Program-made: the position numbers and the translations under genes
Source of the DNA: Aeromicrobium sp. Root236
GTDB lineage: Bacteria > Actinomycetota > Actinomycetes > Propionibacteriales > Nocardioidaceae
Reading direction: 5' to 3'
NCBI RefSeq assembly: GCF_001428805.1
Contig: NZ_LMIS01000001.1
Location: forward strand, 496,001 to 560,000
Length of the DNA stretch: 64,000 nt
Part shown: positions 35,499 to 45,964 of the stretch, one piece after another
Layout: every line of letters starts with the position of its first letter
How positions within the stretch are numbered: position 1 is the stretch's first letter
The notes under the pieces: model-generated
Told to the model about the DNA's origin: nothing
Seen by the model: only the letters and a program-made list of their open reading frames with translations
The model's database searches: none

Positions 35499-35556
35499 GC
35501 CAGTCGGTCAGGAATCGAGAAGCGATGCGTCCTGGGCCGCCGCTACCGTGACAGTC

Positions 35557-35967
35557 ATGGACATCACGATTCACACCACCGTTCTCCCGCACACCGATCC
35601 CGAGGCCTCCGTGGCGTTCTTCCGTGACGCGCTCGGCTTCGAGGTACGCCAGGACGTCGGCCAGGGCACGATGCGCTGGATCACCGTCGGACCGCCCAAC
35701 CAGCCCGAGACGTCGATCCTGCTCGCCCCGCCGGCAGCCGATCCCGGAGTCACCGACGACGAGCGACGCACGATCTCCGAGATGATGGCCAAGGGCACGT
35801 ACGGCTGGATCCTCCTCGCGACCAGGGACCTCAACGGGACGTTCGAGAAGGTCCAGGCCACCGACGCCGAGGTCGTGCAGGAGCCGACCGATCAGCCCTA
35901 CGGCGTCCGCGACTGCGCCTTCCGCGACCCCGCCGGCAACATGATCCGCATCCAGGAAGTGAGCTAG
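35557..35967 (+). CDS. VOC-superfamily (glyoxalase-like) protein
   Basis: 136-aa single-domain vicinal-oxygen-chelate protein. The two beta-alpha-beta-beta-beta modules are visible: DPEASVAFFRDALGFEVRQDV at the start, then QPYGVRDCAFRDPAGNMIRIQE at the end, which supplies the terminal Glu ligand. The family includes glyoxalase I, dioxygenases and bleomycin/fosfomycin-binding proteins. It sits 6 nt before a UvrA-like gene, so the two may form a detoxification operon. The start could be GTG 35548. Confidence 0.85.
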   Translation: MDITIHTTVLPHTDPEASVAFFRDALGFEVRQDVGQGTMRWITVGPPNQPETSILLAPPAADPGVTDDERRTISEMMAKGTYGWILLATRDLNGTFEKVQATDAEVVQEPTDQPYGVRDCAFRDPAGNMIRIQEVS

Positions 35968-35973
35968 CCCGAC

Positions 35974-38355
<2,382 letters not shown>

Positions 38356-38363
38356 CGCACGAA

Positions 38364-38394
38364 GCCCGGCCCGGTCGATTCGACCGGGCCGGGC
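38364..38394. terminator. Bidirectional hairpin between UvrA-like and RibD-like genes
   Basis: 14-bp perfect GC stem (38364-38377 pairing with 38381-38394) with a 3-nt loop. It sits between the convergent stops at 38355 and 38412. Confidence 0.8.
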
Positions 38395-38411
38395 CTGCGT
38401 ACCGGCCGGGG

Positions 38412-39014
38412 TCAGCGGACGCGGTCGTAGACCAGTGACAGGGTTCCGTGCTCGCCGGCCGCCTGGCTGACCAGGGACCACGCGTTGCGGGCCGGCAGAC
38501 CGTCGTCGAAGAGACGCGGACCGCCGCCCAGGAACACCGGGAAGACCGTCAGGGCGAGGCGGTCGACCTGGTCGGCAGCCAGCAGCGCCTTGATCACGCT
38601 GGCGCTGCTGAGCACCAGGATGTCGCCGCCCTCGGTCGCCTTGAGGTCAGCGACCACCTCGTCGGTCGGCCTGTCCACGATCGCGGTCCGCTCCCAGGGT
38701 GCGTCTTCGAGCGTGGAGGACAGCACGACCTTGTCACTCTCGACGAGCCACCTGGCGAAGCCCTCGTCGCGCGGATCGGCGCCCTCCATGCCGATCACGG
38801 TGGGCCAGAACCCGAGGAATCCCTCGGCGTTGACCCGGCCCAGGAGAGCGGTGGTCGCCGGCTCCCAGAGGTTCGTCAGGTGGTCACGTGCGACGTCGGT
38901 GATCGCGTACGGCATCACCCATCCCATGTCCATCGGGTCCGTCGTGGCGTAGCGACCGTCGAGCGAGAGGGCCATGTTGGTGACGACCCTGCGGCCGTCG
39001 GTCTGCTGTGTCAT
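38412..39014 (-). CDS. Dihydrofolate reductase/RibD-C family protein
   Basis: 200-aa protein with the RibD C-terminal/dihydrofolate-reductase-like fold. It opens TNMALSLDGRYATTDPMDMGWVMPYAI. NADPH-site motifs are TTALLGRVNAEGFLGFWP near 62 and GGDILVLSSASVIKALL near 134. The start at 39014 has an AAGGAG ribosome site about 7 nt upstream. The ATG overlaps the upstream ArsR/SRPBCC stop by 4 nt, so this reductase is coupled to that repressor gene. Substrate unknown. Confidence 0.87.
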   Translation of the reverse strand: MTQQTDGRRVVTNMALSLDGRYATTDPMDMGWVMPYAITDVARDHLTNLWEPATTALLGRVNAEGFLGFWPTVIGMEGADPRDEGFARWLVESDKVVLSSTLEDAPWERTAIVDRPTDEVVADLKATEGGDILVLSSASVIKALLAADQVDRLALTVFPVFLGGGPRLFDDGLPARNAWSLVSQAAGEHGTLSLVYDRVR

Positions 39015-39877
39015 GTCGTGCTCCTTGTGTCGTTGTCGTGCGGGTTTTCGCTGTTGGTCGTGGGTGGCTCGTCCTCGATGAGGGACACGAGACGGTCGAG
39101 GCTCTGCCCGAATCCGATCTCGATCCCGGCGATGAAGTCCGCTGCTTCGGTCGCGCTGTCGGTGATGCGCAGCTCGAGGTCGAGATCGGCGCCGCTCGCG
39201 GTCGGTCGAAGGGTGATGCCCACGTGGGCGGTGAACGCGGTGCCGCCGCCGGGCAGTTGCGGCGACAGCCGGTAGGCGAGCTGCTCGTACGGCCGCACGT
39301 CGTCGACGACGCCATCTGCACGGCCGACGATGACGTCCGCACCGCTGGTGTCCTCGACGTCGCGGTACTCCTGGACGATGCGGCCGCCCGGCTGCGCGTC
39401 GAAGACGAGCTCGGAGACCCGGAGGTCCTGGGGCGTCCACCATTGCGACAGCAACGCGGTCTCGGTGAGGTACGGCCAGGCGTCTTGAGGGCTCGCCGCC
39501 AGAGCCCTGGTGAAGCTGAACGTACGACCATCGGCCCACCCGGCCTGGTCCGCGGCGAGGCGTTCGGCTTTCAGGCTGAGGCCGTACTGGTCGAAGGTCT
39601 CTCGCGAGCCGACTTGTTCGGACGCACCGGCGAGCTCCTGCAGGGCCGCGGCGAGGTCACGCAGGGGAGTGGACTGCAGGGCGTAGATCCGGCGCTGGCC
39701 GCTGCGCTGCGACGTGACGATTCCGGCGCGCTCCAAGGTCTGGAGGTGCTTGGTCGTCTGCGGCTGGCGTGCGCCGGCGAGCTGGGCGAGGACTCCGACT
39801 GGGCGGGGTCGCTCAGCCAGCAAGGTGACGAGGCGCCAGCGAGCCGGATCGGCCAACGCGGTGAAGAGTGCTTCCAT
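39011..39877 (-). CDS. ArsR-type HTH fused to SRPBCC/AHSA1 domain
   Basis: 288-aa fusion. Residues about 1-85 are an ArsR winged helix (LADPARWRLVTLLAERPRPVGVLAQLAG; QPQTTKHLQTLERAGIV). About 105-275 is an SRPBCC/AHSA1 ligand-binding domain (FTRALAASPQDAWPYLTETALLSQWW). This pairing suggests a ligand-responsive repressor. Start at ATG 39877; a frame extends 21 nt upstream but runs into the predicted -10. It is coupled to the downstream RibD-like reductase and preceded by a palindrome overlapping its -35. Confidence 0.87.
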   Translation of the reverse strand: MEALFTALADPARWRLVTLLAERPRPVGVLAQLAGARQPQTTKHLQTLERAGIVTSQRSGQRRIYALQSTPLRDLAAALQELAGASEQVGSRETFDQYGLSLKAERLAADQAGWADGRTFSFTRALAASPQDAWPYLTETALLSQWWTPQDLRVSELVFDAQPGGRIVQEYRDVEDTSGADVIVGRADGVVDDVRPYEQLAYRLSPQLPGGGTAFTAHVGITLRPTASGADLDLELRITDSATEAADFIAGIEIGFGQSLDRLVSLIEDEPPTTNSENPHDNDTRSTT

Positions 39878-39885
39878 GGCAAGCA

Positions 39886-39921
39886 GTATTCTCCGCAACG
39901 CATATTCGTGTCAAGGAATAT
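39886..39921 (-). promoter_or_regulatory. Promoter and operator of the ArsR-SRPBCC gene
   Basis: Minus strand -35 TTGACA (39914-39909) and, after 17 nt, a GAATAC(T) -10 (39891-39886). Predicted start is about 39879, 2 nt before the ATG. An inverted repeat ATATTC-N8-GAATAT (39902-39921) covers the -35, as expected for an ArsR-type autorepressor. Confidence 0.65.
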
Positions 39922-39932
39922 CTCCGTGTTGG

Positions 39933-40415
39933 TTAGAGATAGAGGCGAAAGCCCTCTGCTTCCGGGGAGAAACCGGCCGACGTGTAGAGCGCGTGGGCGC
40001 CATCTTGTGCATGCCTCTTGTGGCTGAGCAGCTGAACCTTGTGGCATCCGGCGGCTCGCGAGTCCGCCAGCACACGCTCGAGGAGCAGCGTCGCGACACC
40101 ACGGCGACGCTGGGCGTACGCCACGACGACGGCCTCGATGAACGCGGTGGGCCGGCAGTCGTACGTGATGTTGGGGAGGATCGACAGACATGCGGTACCG
40201 ACCGGAACACCCGCAGAGTCCGCGGCCAGATAGACGGTGACGTCAGGGGAGACCTGCACCCGGTCCCAGGTGGCGACCTGCAGCGCCGATGCAACGGGTC
40301 GCTCCGCCGGCACGTCCTGCTGTAGAGGAACGTCAGCCTGGTTCTCGGCCAGGACCGCGAGCACCGAGGTGAGATCGTCAGCTCCTGCAGGGCGTACGGC
40401 GTATGGGGAGGTCAC
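39933..40415 (-). CDS. GNAT acetyltransferase
   Basis: 160-aa GNAT. The opening A-V-R-P-A-G-A-D-D-L is typical. The acetyl-CoA loop V-V-V-A-Y-A-Q-R-R-R-G-V-A-T-L-L-L is near residue 96-112. The end has the conserved A-L-Y-T-S-A-G-F-S-P-E motif. GTG start. The substrate is unknown. It lies upstream of the ArsR-SRPBCC gene on the same strand with 55 nt between, but that gap holds the ArsR promoter, so it is transcribed separately. Confidence 0.87.
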   Translation of the reverse strand: MTSPYAVRPAGADDLTSVLAVLAENQADVPLQQDVPAERPVASALQVATWDRVQVSPDVTVYLAADSAGVPVGTACLSILPNITYDCRPTAFIEAVVVAYAQRRRGVATLLLERVLADSRAAGCHKVQLLSHKRHAQDGAHALYTSAGFSPEAEGFRLYL

Positions 40416-40477
40416 ACGTCGACGATGTCACGCATCCCGGCGCACCGAGGCCGCCGCCGGGCCGATAATTTGAGGCC

Positions 40478-41116
40478 GTGGAACTCGTGTCGCTCACCTC
40501 ATTCCTCGGCGTTGCCCTGCTCGAGCTGGGGATGGTGCTGATCCCAGGCCCGAACATGGTCTACCTGACATCACGGGCGATCTCGCAGGGTAGGCGCGCC
40601 GGGCTCGTGTCGCTCGCCGGTGTTGCTCTCGGGTTCGTCGCCTATTTGCTTGCCGCAGCCGCCGGCCTGTCCGCGCTGTTCGCGGCCGTGCCAGAGGCCT
40701 ATCACGCCGTGAAGGTCCTGGGCGCTGCCTACCTCGCCTGGCTCGCCTGGCAGATCCTGCGACCTGGGGGTGTTTCGCCGTTCGAGCCCCGCCAGCTGGA
40801 TCCACATTCCTCGGCACGACTGTTCGGCATGGGGCTGCTCACGAACCTCCTGAATCCGAAGATCGCGCTGCTGTACGCAGCCTTGATCCCGCAGTTCATC
40901 GATCCTGCGCTGGGTGCGGCGTGGTGGCAGTTCCTCCAGCTCGGCAGCGCACAGATCATCGTCGGCGTCGGCGTCAACGCCCTGATCGTTCTCGTCGCCG
41001 CGTCGCTCGCCAGATACCTGTCCCAGCATCCACGCGTACTCCAGACGCAGCGCTACGTCTCCGGGGGCCTGCTGGGCTTCTTCGCCGCCAGGATGGTCAC
41101 CAGCAAGCCCGCCTGA
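40478..41116 (+). CDS. LysE-family amino-acid exporter
   Basis: 212-aa membrane protein with about six hydrophobic segments. The family signature is GMVLIPGPNMVYLTSRAISQGRRAGLVSL near the N-terminus, and GLLTNLLNPKIALLYAALIPQFI lies near 120. The GTG start is 8 nt after a GATAAT -10-like box (40464-40469), so the transcript may be leaderless or have a very short leader. Transported substrate unknown; second LysE-type gene in the window. Confidence 0.92.
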   Translation: MELVSLTSFLGVALLELGMVLIPGPNMVYLTSRAISQGRRAGLVSLAGVALGFVAYLLAAAAGLSALFAAVPEAYHAVKVLGAAYLAWLAWQILRPGGVSPFEPRQLDPHSSARLFGMGLLTNLLNPKIALLYAALIPQFIDPALGAAWWQFLQLGSAQIIVGVGVNALIVLVAASLARYLSQHPRVLQTQRYVSGGLLGFFAARMVTSKPA

Positions 41117-41145
41117 GCGTGATTCCCGCTGTATCCGTTTGTCCG

Positions 41146-41159
41146 ATAATGCACATTAT
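41146..41159. promoter_or_regulatory. AT-rich palindrome downstream of the LysE gene
   Basis: ATAATG-CA-CATTAT: perfect 6-bp arms, 2-nt centre, in a 159-nt intergenic stretch (41117-41275). Looks like a regulator site; no regulator gene adjoins it. Confidence 0.35.
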
Positions 41160-41181
41160 GTCAATTTGTGGTGAGTAGAAG

Positions 41182-41219
41182 GCGCCCGGGCCTCGGCTCC
41201 CACTCCCCGCACCGGGCGC
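41182..41219. terminator. Possible hairpin after the LysE gene
   Basis: 8-bp GC arms GCGCCCGG (41182-41189) and CCGGGCGC (41212-41219) with a 22-nt loop. Weak candidate terminator. Confidence 0.3.
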
Positions 41220-41275
41220 GATGCGCTCTGCTTCGAGAATCAGCTGACTGAGCGCGACTTGGTAGCGTTTCGGCT

Positions 41276-41647
41276 ATGAGCAAGCCTGTCGACGACAACG
41301 TGGCCACGTTGCTTGGCGAGGACAAGGACGTCCTGGCTGCGCGCCTCTTTGCCGCATCATTCACCGAAGGCGCTCAGAATCCCCTCGACTTCGGCAAGAT
41401 CCAGACACAGCTGGCCGCCATGGCCGGGCTCGGGCGCTTGAAGGCCTTCTTCAGTAGCGGCGCCCCGAGCTACGCCCTTGGCGTCGAGCTGGTGCTCCGC
41501 TGGGAGCGGGCCATGCTGGCCGCCCGCGTGTACGGCGGCGACGGCGCCAACATGCTTCTCCTGCTCCTGAGCGACGGTGAGCTGGTCCGCGACTCCGCCG
41601 ACCCGTACACGGCGGCCCTGACCGCAATTCGTACCGCGGCGCCCTGA
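41276..41647 (+). CDS. Hypothetical protein
   Basis: 123-aa predicted soluble protein that I do not recognise. It is alanine/leucine-rich and probably helical. Features include a VATLLGEDKDVLAARLFAAS opening helix and a central ALGVELVLRWERAMLAARVYGG helix. No signal peptide or membrane helix is clear, although LLLLLLSDGELV is strongly hydrophobic. Codon use is like its neighbours, so the frame looks real. It stands between the LysE gene and a GNAT gene, on the same strand. Confidence 0.6.
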   Translation: MSKPVDDNVATLLGEDKDVLAARLFAASFTEGAQNPLDFGKIQTQLAAMAGLGRLKAFFSSGAPSYALGVELVLRWERAMLAARVYGGDGANMLLLLLSDGELVRDSADPYTAALTAIRTAAP

Positions 41648-41754
41648 CGCCACGCACGCTCAGCGCCGTGGCGATGTGAACGCAGGCTGCCCGCTCCCCT
41701 GCCTCGGCGAGAGCCGCGTGCGCACAGATGAGCCGGATCGGTGATCATGAGTTG

Positions 41755-42252
41755 ATGAACGCCACACGCCTCCTCACCCGCGACGACGTCCCGGCCCTTG
41801 TGGAGCTGTTTCGTATGAATCGCGACTTCCTGGCGCCGTGGGAGCCGGATCGCGGCATCGACTACTTCTCGGTCGAGGGACAACGAGCCGTCGTCGACGA
41901 GGCGCTCGAGCGGCACGAACAGGGTCTCACCTATCCGCACGTGATCCTCGACGACTCAGGTCAGGTCGTTGGTCGCATCAACATCGGGAACGTCGTGCGT
42001 GGCCCGTTCCAGTCCTGCGGCGTCGGCTACTGGGTCAGCGAGCACGCGAACGGCCGAGGGCTGGCCACCGCGGCGCTGGGCGAGATCAAGGAGCACGCGT
42101 TCGGCCAGCTGGGCCTGCATCGGATCGAGGCAGGCACCTTGGCCGAAAACGTCAGGTCGCAGCGCGTTCTGGAGAAGAATGGCTTCGTACGCTTCGGTTT
42201 CGCCCCGGCCTACCTTGAGATCGCGGGCAGATGGCAGGACCACGCGCTCTAG
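41755..42252 (+). CDS. RimJ/RimL-type GNAT acetyltransferase
   Basis: 165-aa acetyltransferase_3 protein. It opens RLLTRDDVPALVELFRMNRDFLAPWEP. The cofactor region is CGVGYWVSEHANGRGLATAAL (about residues 88-108), followed by the family motif H-R-I-E-A-G-T-L-A-E-N-V-R-S-Q-R-V-L-E-K-N-G-F. Relatives acetylate N-termini of ribosomal proteins or small amines; the substrate here is unknown. The start at 41755 was chosen over ATG 41728 by comparison with the family. Confidence 0.9.
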   Translation: MNATRLLTRDDVPALVELFRMNRDFLAPWEPDRGIDYFSVEGQRAVVDEALERHEQGLTYPHVILDDSGQVVGRINIGNVVRGPFQSCGVGYWVSEHANGRGLATAALGEIKEHAFGQLGLHRIEAGTLAENVRSQRVLEKNGFVRFGFAPAYLEIAGRWQDHAL

Positions 42253-42309
42253 CAAACGCTCAATCCCGAGCACAGCTGACTCCGCAAGCCCATCAGATCG
42301 GACCAGGTC

Positions 42310-42855
42310 ATGACCGTTCAGGGCGAGCTGACCGGTCGGCGGTTCCTGGCGATCTGTGTGGCGCTGGTGTTCTTCGGCACGCTCGCCTTCACTGTCCTCG
42401 CGCACGTCCACGAGGCCGATGCCGCGGACCCGGGCGAGTTCAGCTCGCTCACACGCCACGACCTTCGTACGGACTGGGCCAAGACGGAGGAGTTCCCGGT
42501 CCTGGTGCCCCTCCGCCTTCCCGCCGGGGCCAGGACGAACGACGAACCCGGATTCACGTTCAACAGCATCGCCTCCGATCCCGCTCAGAGGCCCGCGCGT
42601 CGGGTGTGGGTCTCGAGCTACAGCAGCGAAGCGCTCGGGCCGGAGTTCTCCGTGGAGGTCTTCCAAAGGCCGAAGGCACCCGGATCCCACCCGTGCGGGG
42701 CTGTGACGGACCAGTTCCACCTGGAGCGGCACGTCGCGGGAGCTTTTCTCAGCATCTGCTCGAACGACCTGGAGCACAACGCGAAGGCGCGGCGCTACTG
42801 GGCCACCGTCGTGTTCACGGCCGACCTCGGGCGCGTGACCTGGCTTCAGGGCTGA
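42310..42855 (+). CDS. Membrane-anchored hypothetical protein
   Basis: 181-aa protein. One N-terminal hydrophobic segment (about residues 11-31, FLAICVALVFFGTLAFTVLA) acts as signal anchor or signal peptide. A 150-residue presumably extracellular domain follows, with two Cys (SHPCGAVTDQ and LSICSNDLE), possibly a disulfide. No family recognised. It stands alone between a GNAT gene and a convergent exported hypothetical. Confidence 0.6.
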   Translation: MTVQGELTGRRFLAICVALVFFGTLAFTVLAHVHEADAADPGEFSSLTRHDLRTDWAKTEEFPVLVPLRLPAGARTNDEPGFTFNSIASDPAQRPARRVWVSSYSSEALGPEFSVEVFQRPKAPGSHPCGAVTDQFHLERHVAGAFLSICSNDLEHNAKARRYWATVVFTADLGRVTWLQG

Positions 42856-42867
42856 AGCCGGCCACGG

Positions 42868-43533
42868 CTAGGCCTTCGGGCAGCTCGGCTTGAAGGCTGT
42901 CGGCTTCCCCGGCCCCAGCCTCTGGCCGTTCGTCGGGAACACCTCGTCGTGAGCTCGCGTCCGGCGCACCGTGGGAGCGTCGAGCACCGCACACGTGCCG
43001 TTGTCGAACTGGAGCTGCACGCGAACGACCTGGTCCGGCGCCAACCCTCGCGGTACGACGAATCCCCCGGCGTCCGAGGCATCTCCGGCCCGGCTCTCCT
43101 TGCCGGGGACAATCGGCAGCCACATGGCGGTGCTTGCCACAGCCAGATCGCCACTCTCCGTGCTGAGGGACACCGCCTTGAGCGCCATGGGCTCTCGGCC
43201 GCCCACGAACGTCGCCGACAGCGTCGCGGACCCGTCGGTGTTGGCAACCATCACCACCCCTGAGATGACGAGGTTTCCCCTGCCTTTGGGGTCAGCCGCC
43301 GTGTCGGTCGGCTCGGTGGCCGAAGCTCCGCCGGACTCAGGCGCGACCACGAGGCTCACCGCGTCCGCCAGCGTTGCTGTGCCACCTGACGTCGGCGCAC
43401 TCACCGTCCGGAGGTCGGCTCCAGGATCGACGCGGGCTTCCGGCGAAGGCGCAGCGAGCAGGGCCGCGACCGTCGCGACGACAACCGGCGCCGACGCCAG
43501 AATGGCGCGGCCTCGCGGAGAGCTCGAGCTCAT
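42868..43533 (-). CDS. Exported hypothetical protein
   Basis: 221-aa protein with an N-terminal hydrophobic stretch (AILASAPVVVATVAALLAAPSPEA) that looks like a signal peptide or anchor. A Thr/Ala/Ser-rich domain with beta-rich character follows (NLVISGVVMVANTDGSATLSATFVGG) and a Pro/Lys-rich end. Two Cys may pair. No family recognised. I took ATG 43533 rather than one 33 nt upstream, because the signal begins there. A TGTCACA stands 43 nt upstream but lacks the spaced CGTC. Confidence 0.6.
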   Translation of the reverse strand: MSSSSPRGRAILASAPVVVATVAALLAAPSPEARVDPGADLRTVSAPTSGGTATLADAVSLVVAPESGGASATEPTDTAADPKGRGNLVISGVVMVANTDGSATLSATFVGGREPMALKAVSLSTESGDLAVASTAMWLPIVPGKESRAGDASDAGGFVVPRGLAPDQVVRVQLQFDNGTCAVLDAPTVRRTRAHDEVFPTNGQRLGPGKPTAFKPSCPKA

Positions 43534-43635
43534 GGCAGTCCCTGCATACCTGGAAGTGTCCAGCACTGGGCCGTTTGTGACAATGCGACCTGAATCTGAG
43601 ATCCGTACGTGGACGACACGCTGGCTCGATGGCTC

Positions 43636-44133
43636 TCACACCCTCCGTTCCTCGCGCCGGCGGACCAGCTCCTCGACCGCGCTGGGCAGCGTCGACTCGA
43701 AGTCGATGAGCTTCGCCCACGTCGGCGTGACGACGATCCTGACCATGCCGTCGTGATAGAGCGAGCGCACCTCGGCCTCCCACTCGACCCGTTGCTCGGC
43801 AGTCATCTCGTACGTGCTCGTCATCTGCAGGTACTCCTTGGGGATGCCGTCGACGTAGTCCAGCTCGGCCACACCTCGTACGAGCAGGATCTTGGGCGGA
43901 TGCACCTCGGTGTCGATTGTCAGGGCGACCGCCGGATTGGCGCGGAGTGCCGCGAGCTTCTGCGAGTTCTTCGCGGTCGACATCACGATCGTCGAACCGT
44001 TCCACGCGAACGCGATGGGGATGGCTCGGGGCGTGCCGTCCGTGCCGACGTAGGCCAGTCGGGTCACGTCGCGAGCCAGCAGCTCCTGGCTGTACGGCTT
44101 GTTCAGGACATCACGAACATCGTTGCGGTCCAT
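43636..44133 (-). CDS. Pyridoxamine 5'-phosphate oxidase-like (PPOX) flavin protein
   Basis: 165-aa split-barrel flavin/F420-binding protein. The pattern is VTRLAYVGTDGTPRAIPIAFAWNGSTIVMST near residues 18-48, then ALRANPAVALTIDTE near 60, then VRGVAELDYVDGIP. Actinobacterial members use FMN, F420 or heme. Start ATG 44133 has an AGGAG ribosome site. It lies 10 nt downstream of a RibD-like gene on the same strand, in what may be the ECF42-linked operon. Confidence 0.88.
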   Translation of the reverse strand: MDRNDVRDVLNKPYSQELLARDVTRLAYVGTDGTPRAIPIAFAWNGSTIVMSTAKNSQKLAALRANPAVALTIDTEVHPPKILLVRGVAELDYVDGIPKEYLQMTSTYEMTAEQRVEWEAEVRSLYHDGMVRIVVTPTWAKLIDFESTLPSAVEELVRRREERRV

Positions 44134-44143
44134 GGTCAGCTCC

Positions 44144-44719
44144 TCACTTCGTGATCTCGTATCGCATGAGTGCCACACCGTTCTCGAAACCGGTGGCTTC
44201 GACGAGCGCGAGGTCCTGACGGTCCTCGAACACGCGGGTCCCCTTGCCTCGCGACGTCGGGCAGACCATCAGCCGGAGCTCGTCGACGACACCGGCTGCC
44301 AGCAGCGAGCGCATGAGCGTCAGGCTCCCCCAGAGCCAGAGATCCTTGCCGCTCTGCTGCTTGAGGTCGCGGACCGTGGCGACCGGGTCGCGAGTCACGG
44401 TCGCGGCAGGGAACTCGCCCCACGGCGCCTCCTCGAGCGTGGACGACGCCACGACCTTCGTGAGTCGATTGAGCTTCTCGCCGTACTCCCCCTGGTCGCT
44501 GGCCGTGGGCCAGTAGCCCACCGACTGGGCGTATGTGTTGGCGCCGAGGATCAGCGTGTCCACCGAGTCGATGAGGCCCATGATGCTGTCCTTGTACGCC
44601 GGTTCGGTCCTGTCGGAGAACGGCTCCACCGTCACGAAGCTGAGTCCCCCGTCCTCCTCCGCGGCGATGTTGTCGACGGTGACCCACTGCTGGACGATGA
44701 GCTTGCGCTGGTCAGTCAT
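44144..44719 (-). CDS. Dihydrofolate reductase/RibD-C family protein, candidate ECF42 target
   Basis: 191-aa RibD C-terminal-like reductase. It opens QQWVTVDNIAAEEDGGLSFV; the cofactor motifs are TLILGANTYAQSVGYWP near 56 and GKDLWLWGSLTLMRSLL near 128. These proteins often occur next to ECF42/YciI loci. Between it and the sigma gene an ECF-type promoter (TGTCGA-N17-CGTC) points at this gene. AAGGAG ribosome site. Third RibD-like gene in the window. Confidence 0.88.
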   Translation of the reverse strand: MTDQRKLIVQQWVTVDNIAAEEDGGLSFVTVEPFSDRTEPAYKDSIMGLIDSVDTLILGANTYAQSVGYWPTASDQGEYGEKLNRLTKVVASSTLEEAPWGEFPAATVTRDPVATVRDLKQQSGKDLWLWGSLTLMRSLLAAGVVDELRLMVCPTSRGKGTRVFEDRQDLALVEATGFENGVALMRYEITK

Positions 44720-44761
44720 TTCCCTGTGTCTCCTTGCGTTTGATGGTCGCTTCACATCAGG

Positions 44762-44788
44762 GACGGCGCCGACCACGCGTTCTCGACA
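44762..44788 (-). promoter_or_regulatory. ECF42-type promoter for the RibD-like gene
   Basis: Minus strand TGTCGA (44788-44783), 17 nt, CGTC (44765-44762), 42 nt before the ATG at 44719. ECF42 promoters are reported with a TGTCGA -35. It lies just downstream of the ECF42-type sigma gene's stop. Confidence 0.6.
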
Positions 44789-44811
44789 TCGATCCGCAAG
44801 GAAAAGTTGGT

Positions 44812-45954
44812 TCAGCTGCGCAGCAGGCCGTTGAGACGGGCCGCCTGGCGGGTCAGGTGATCGCGTTCGGCGAGGTTGCTGGCAGCGCGGGCAGCATCGG
44901 CGTACAGGCGGGCCGCGCCTTCGAGGTCGCCGGCTCGCTCGCGGAGGTACGCCTCGGCAGCCCGATGCCTTGGCACCTCCCGATCGACCTGCTCGAGCGC
45001 CGCCAAGCCGGCCTGCGCTCCGTCCGCCTCCCCCACCGCGACGGCGCGGTTGAGCCGGATGACCGGGTTGTCGGTCAGGCCGTCGAGCTCGTCGTACCAC
45101 TCGACGATCTGCACCCAGTCGGTCTCCTCGACCGTCCGGGCGTCGGCGTGGAGAGCGGCGATCGCGGCCTGCGCCTGGAACTCGCCGAGTCGGTCTCGCG
45201 CAAGCGCGTCCTGGAGGATGGTCACGCCCTCCGCGATCATGCCGGTGTCCCACTGCGACCGGTCCTGCTCCGCGAGCGGCACGAGAGCACCATCAGCTGT
45301 CGTACGCGCCGAGCGGCGGGCGTGGTGCAGCAGCATCAGCGCGAGCAGCCCGGAGACCTCCTCGTCGGGCGTCAGCGCCCTGACCTGGCGGGTCAGTCGG
45401 ATCGCCTCCTGGGCGAGATCGAGCTCGCCGCTGTAGCCCTCGTTGAACACGAGGTAGAGCACCCGCAGGACCGTCGCCACGTCCCCCGTCTCATCGAGCT
45501 TCACCGCCGAGACGGTGCGTTTGGCGCGGCTGATGCGCTGGGCCATGGTCGCCTCGGGGACGAGGTACGCCTCGGCGATCTGCCGTGTCGTCAGCCCGCC
45601 GACCGCGCGCAGCGTCAGGGCGACGGCGGACGACGGCGTGAGCGACGGGTGCGCGCACAGGAAGTACAGCTGCAACGTGTCGGACGAGTCGGAGGGACCC
45701 GGGGCAGGCTCGGCGGCCAGGCGGTTCTCACGGGCGAGCCGTGAGCTCTCGGCCCGCGTGGCGTCGAGGAACTTGCGCCACGCAGCGGTGATCAGCCAGC
45801 CCTTGGGGTCATCCGGAGGGTCGGCCGGCCACGTCGCCAGCGCCTTCAGCAGTGCGTCCTGCACCGCATCCTCGGCGGTCGCGAAGTCAGCGCCGCGCCG
45901 GACCAGGACGCCCGTGACCGCGGGAATCAGCTCCCGCAGCAGACTCTCGTTCAC
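44812..45954 (-). CDS. ECF42-type sigma factor with C-terminal TPR domain
   Basis: 380-aa ECF sigma factor. Region 2 is around residues 5-70 (ADFATAEDAVQDALLKALATWP). Region 4 is around 110-160 (LTTRQIAEAYLVPEATMAQRISRAKR). A long helical C-terminal domain from about 175 (YLVFNEGYSGE; AEAYLRERAGDLEGAARLYADA) is TPR-like. This is the ECF42 layout. The GTG start at 45954 begins 10 nt after the YciI stop. The YciI/DGPF-domain partner upstream is the characteristic ECF42 neighbour. Confidence 0.9.
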   Translation of the reverse strand: MNESLLRELIPAVTGVLVRRGADFATAEDAVQDALLKALATWPADPPDDPKGWLITAAWRKFLDATRAESSRLARENRLAAEPAPGPSDSSDTLQLYFLCAHPSLTPSSAVALTLRAVGGLTTRQIAEAYLVPEATMAQRISRAKRTVSAVKLDETGDVATVLRVLYLVFNEGYSGELDLAQEAIRLTRQVRALTPDEEVSGLLALMLLHHARRSARTTADGALVPLAEQDRSQWDTGMIAEGVTILQDALARDRLGEFQAQAAIAALHADARTVEETDWVQIVEWYDELDGLTDNPVIRLNRAVAVGEADGAQAGLAALEQVDREVPRHRAAEAYLRERAGDLEGAARLYADAARAASNLAERDHLTRQAARLNGLLRS

Positions 45955-45964
45955 GGCGATTCGG

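Noticed and set aside
43556..43582. TGTCACA on the minus strand upstream of the exported hypothetical at 43533
   Set aside because: The base run 16 nt on is ACAC, not CGTC; half-site only.
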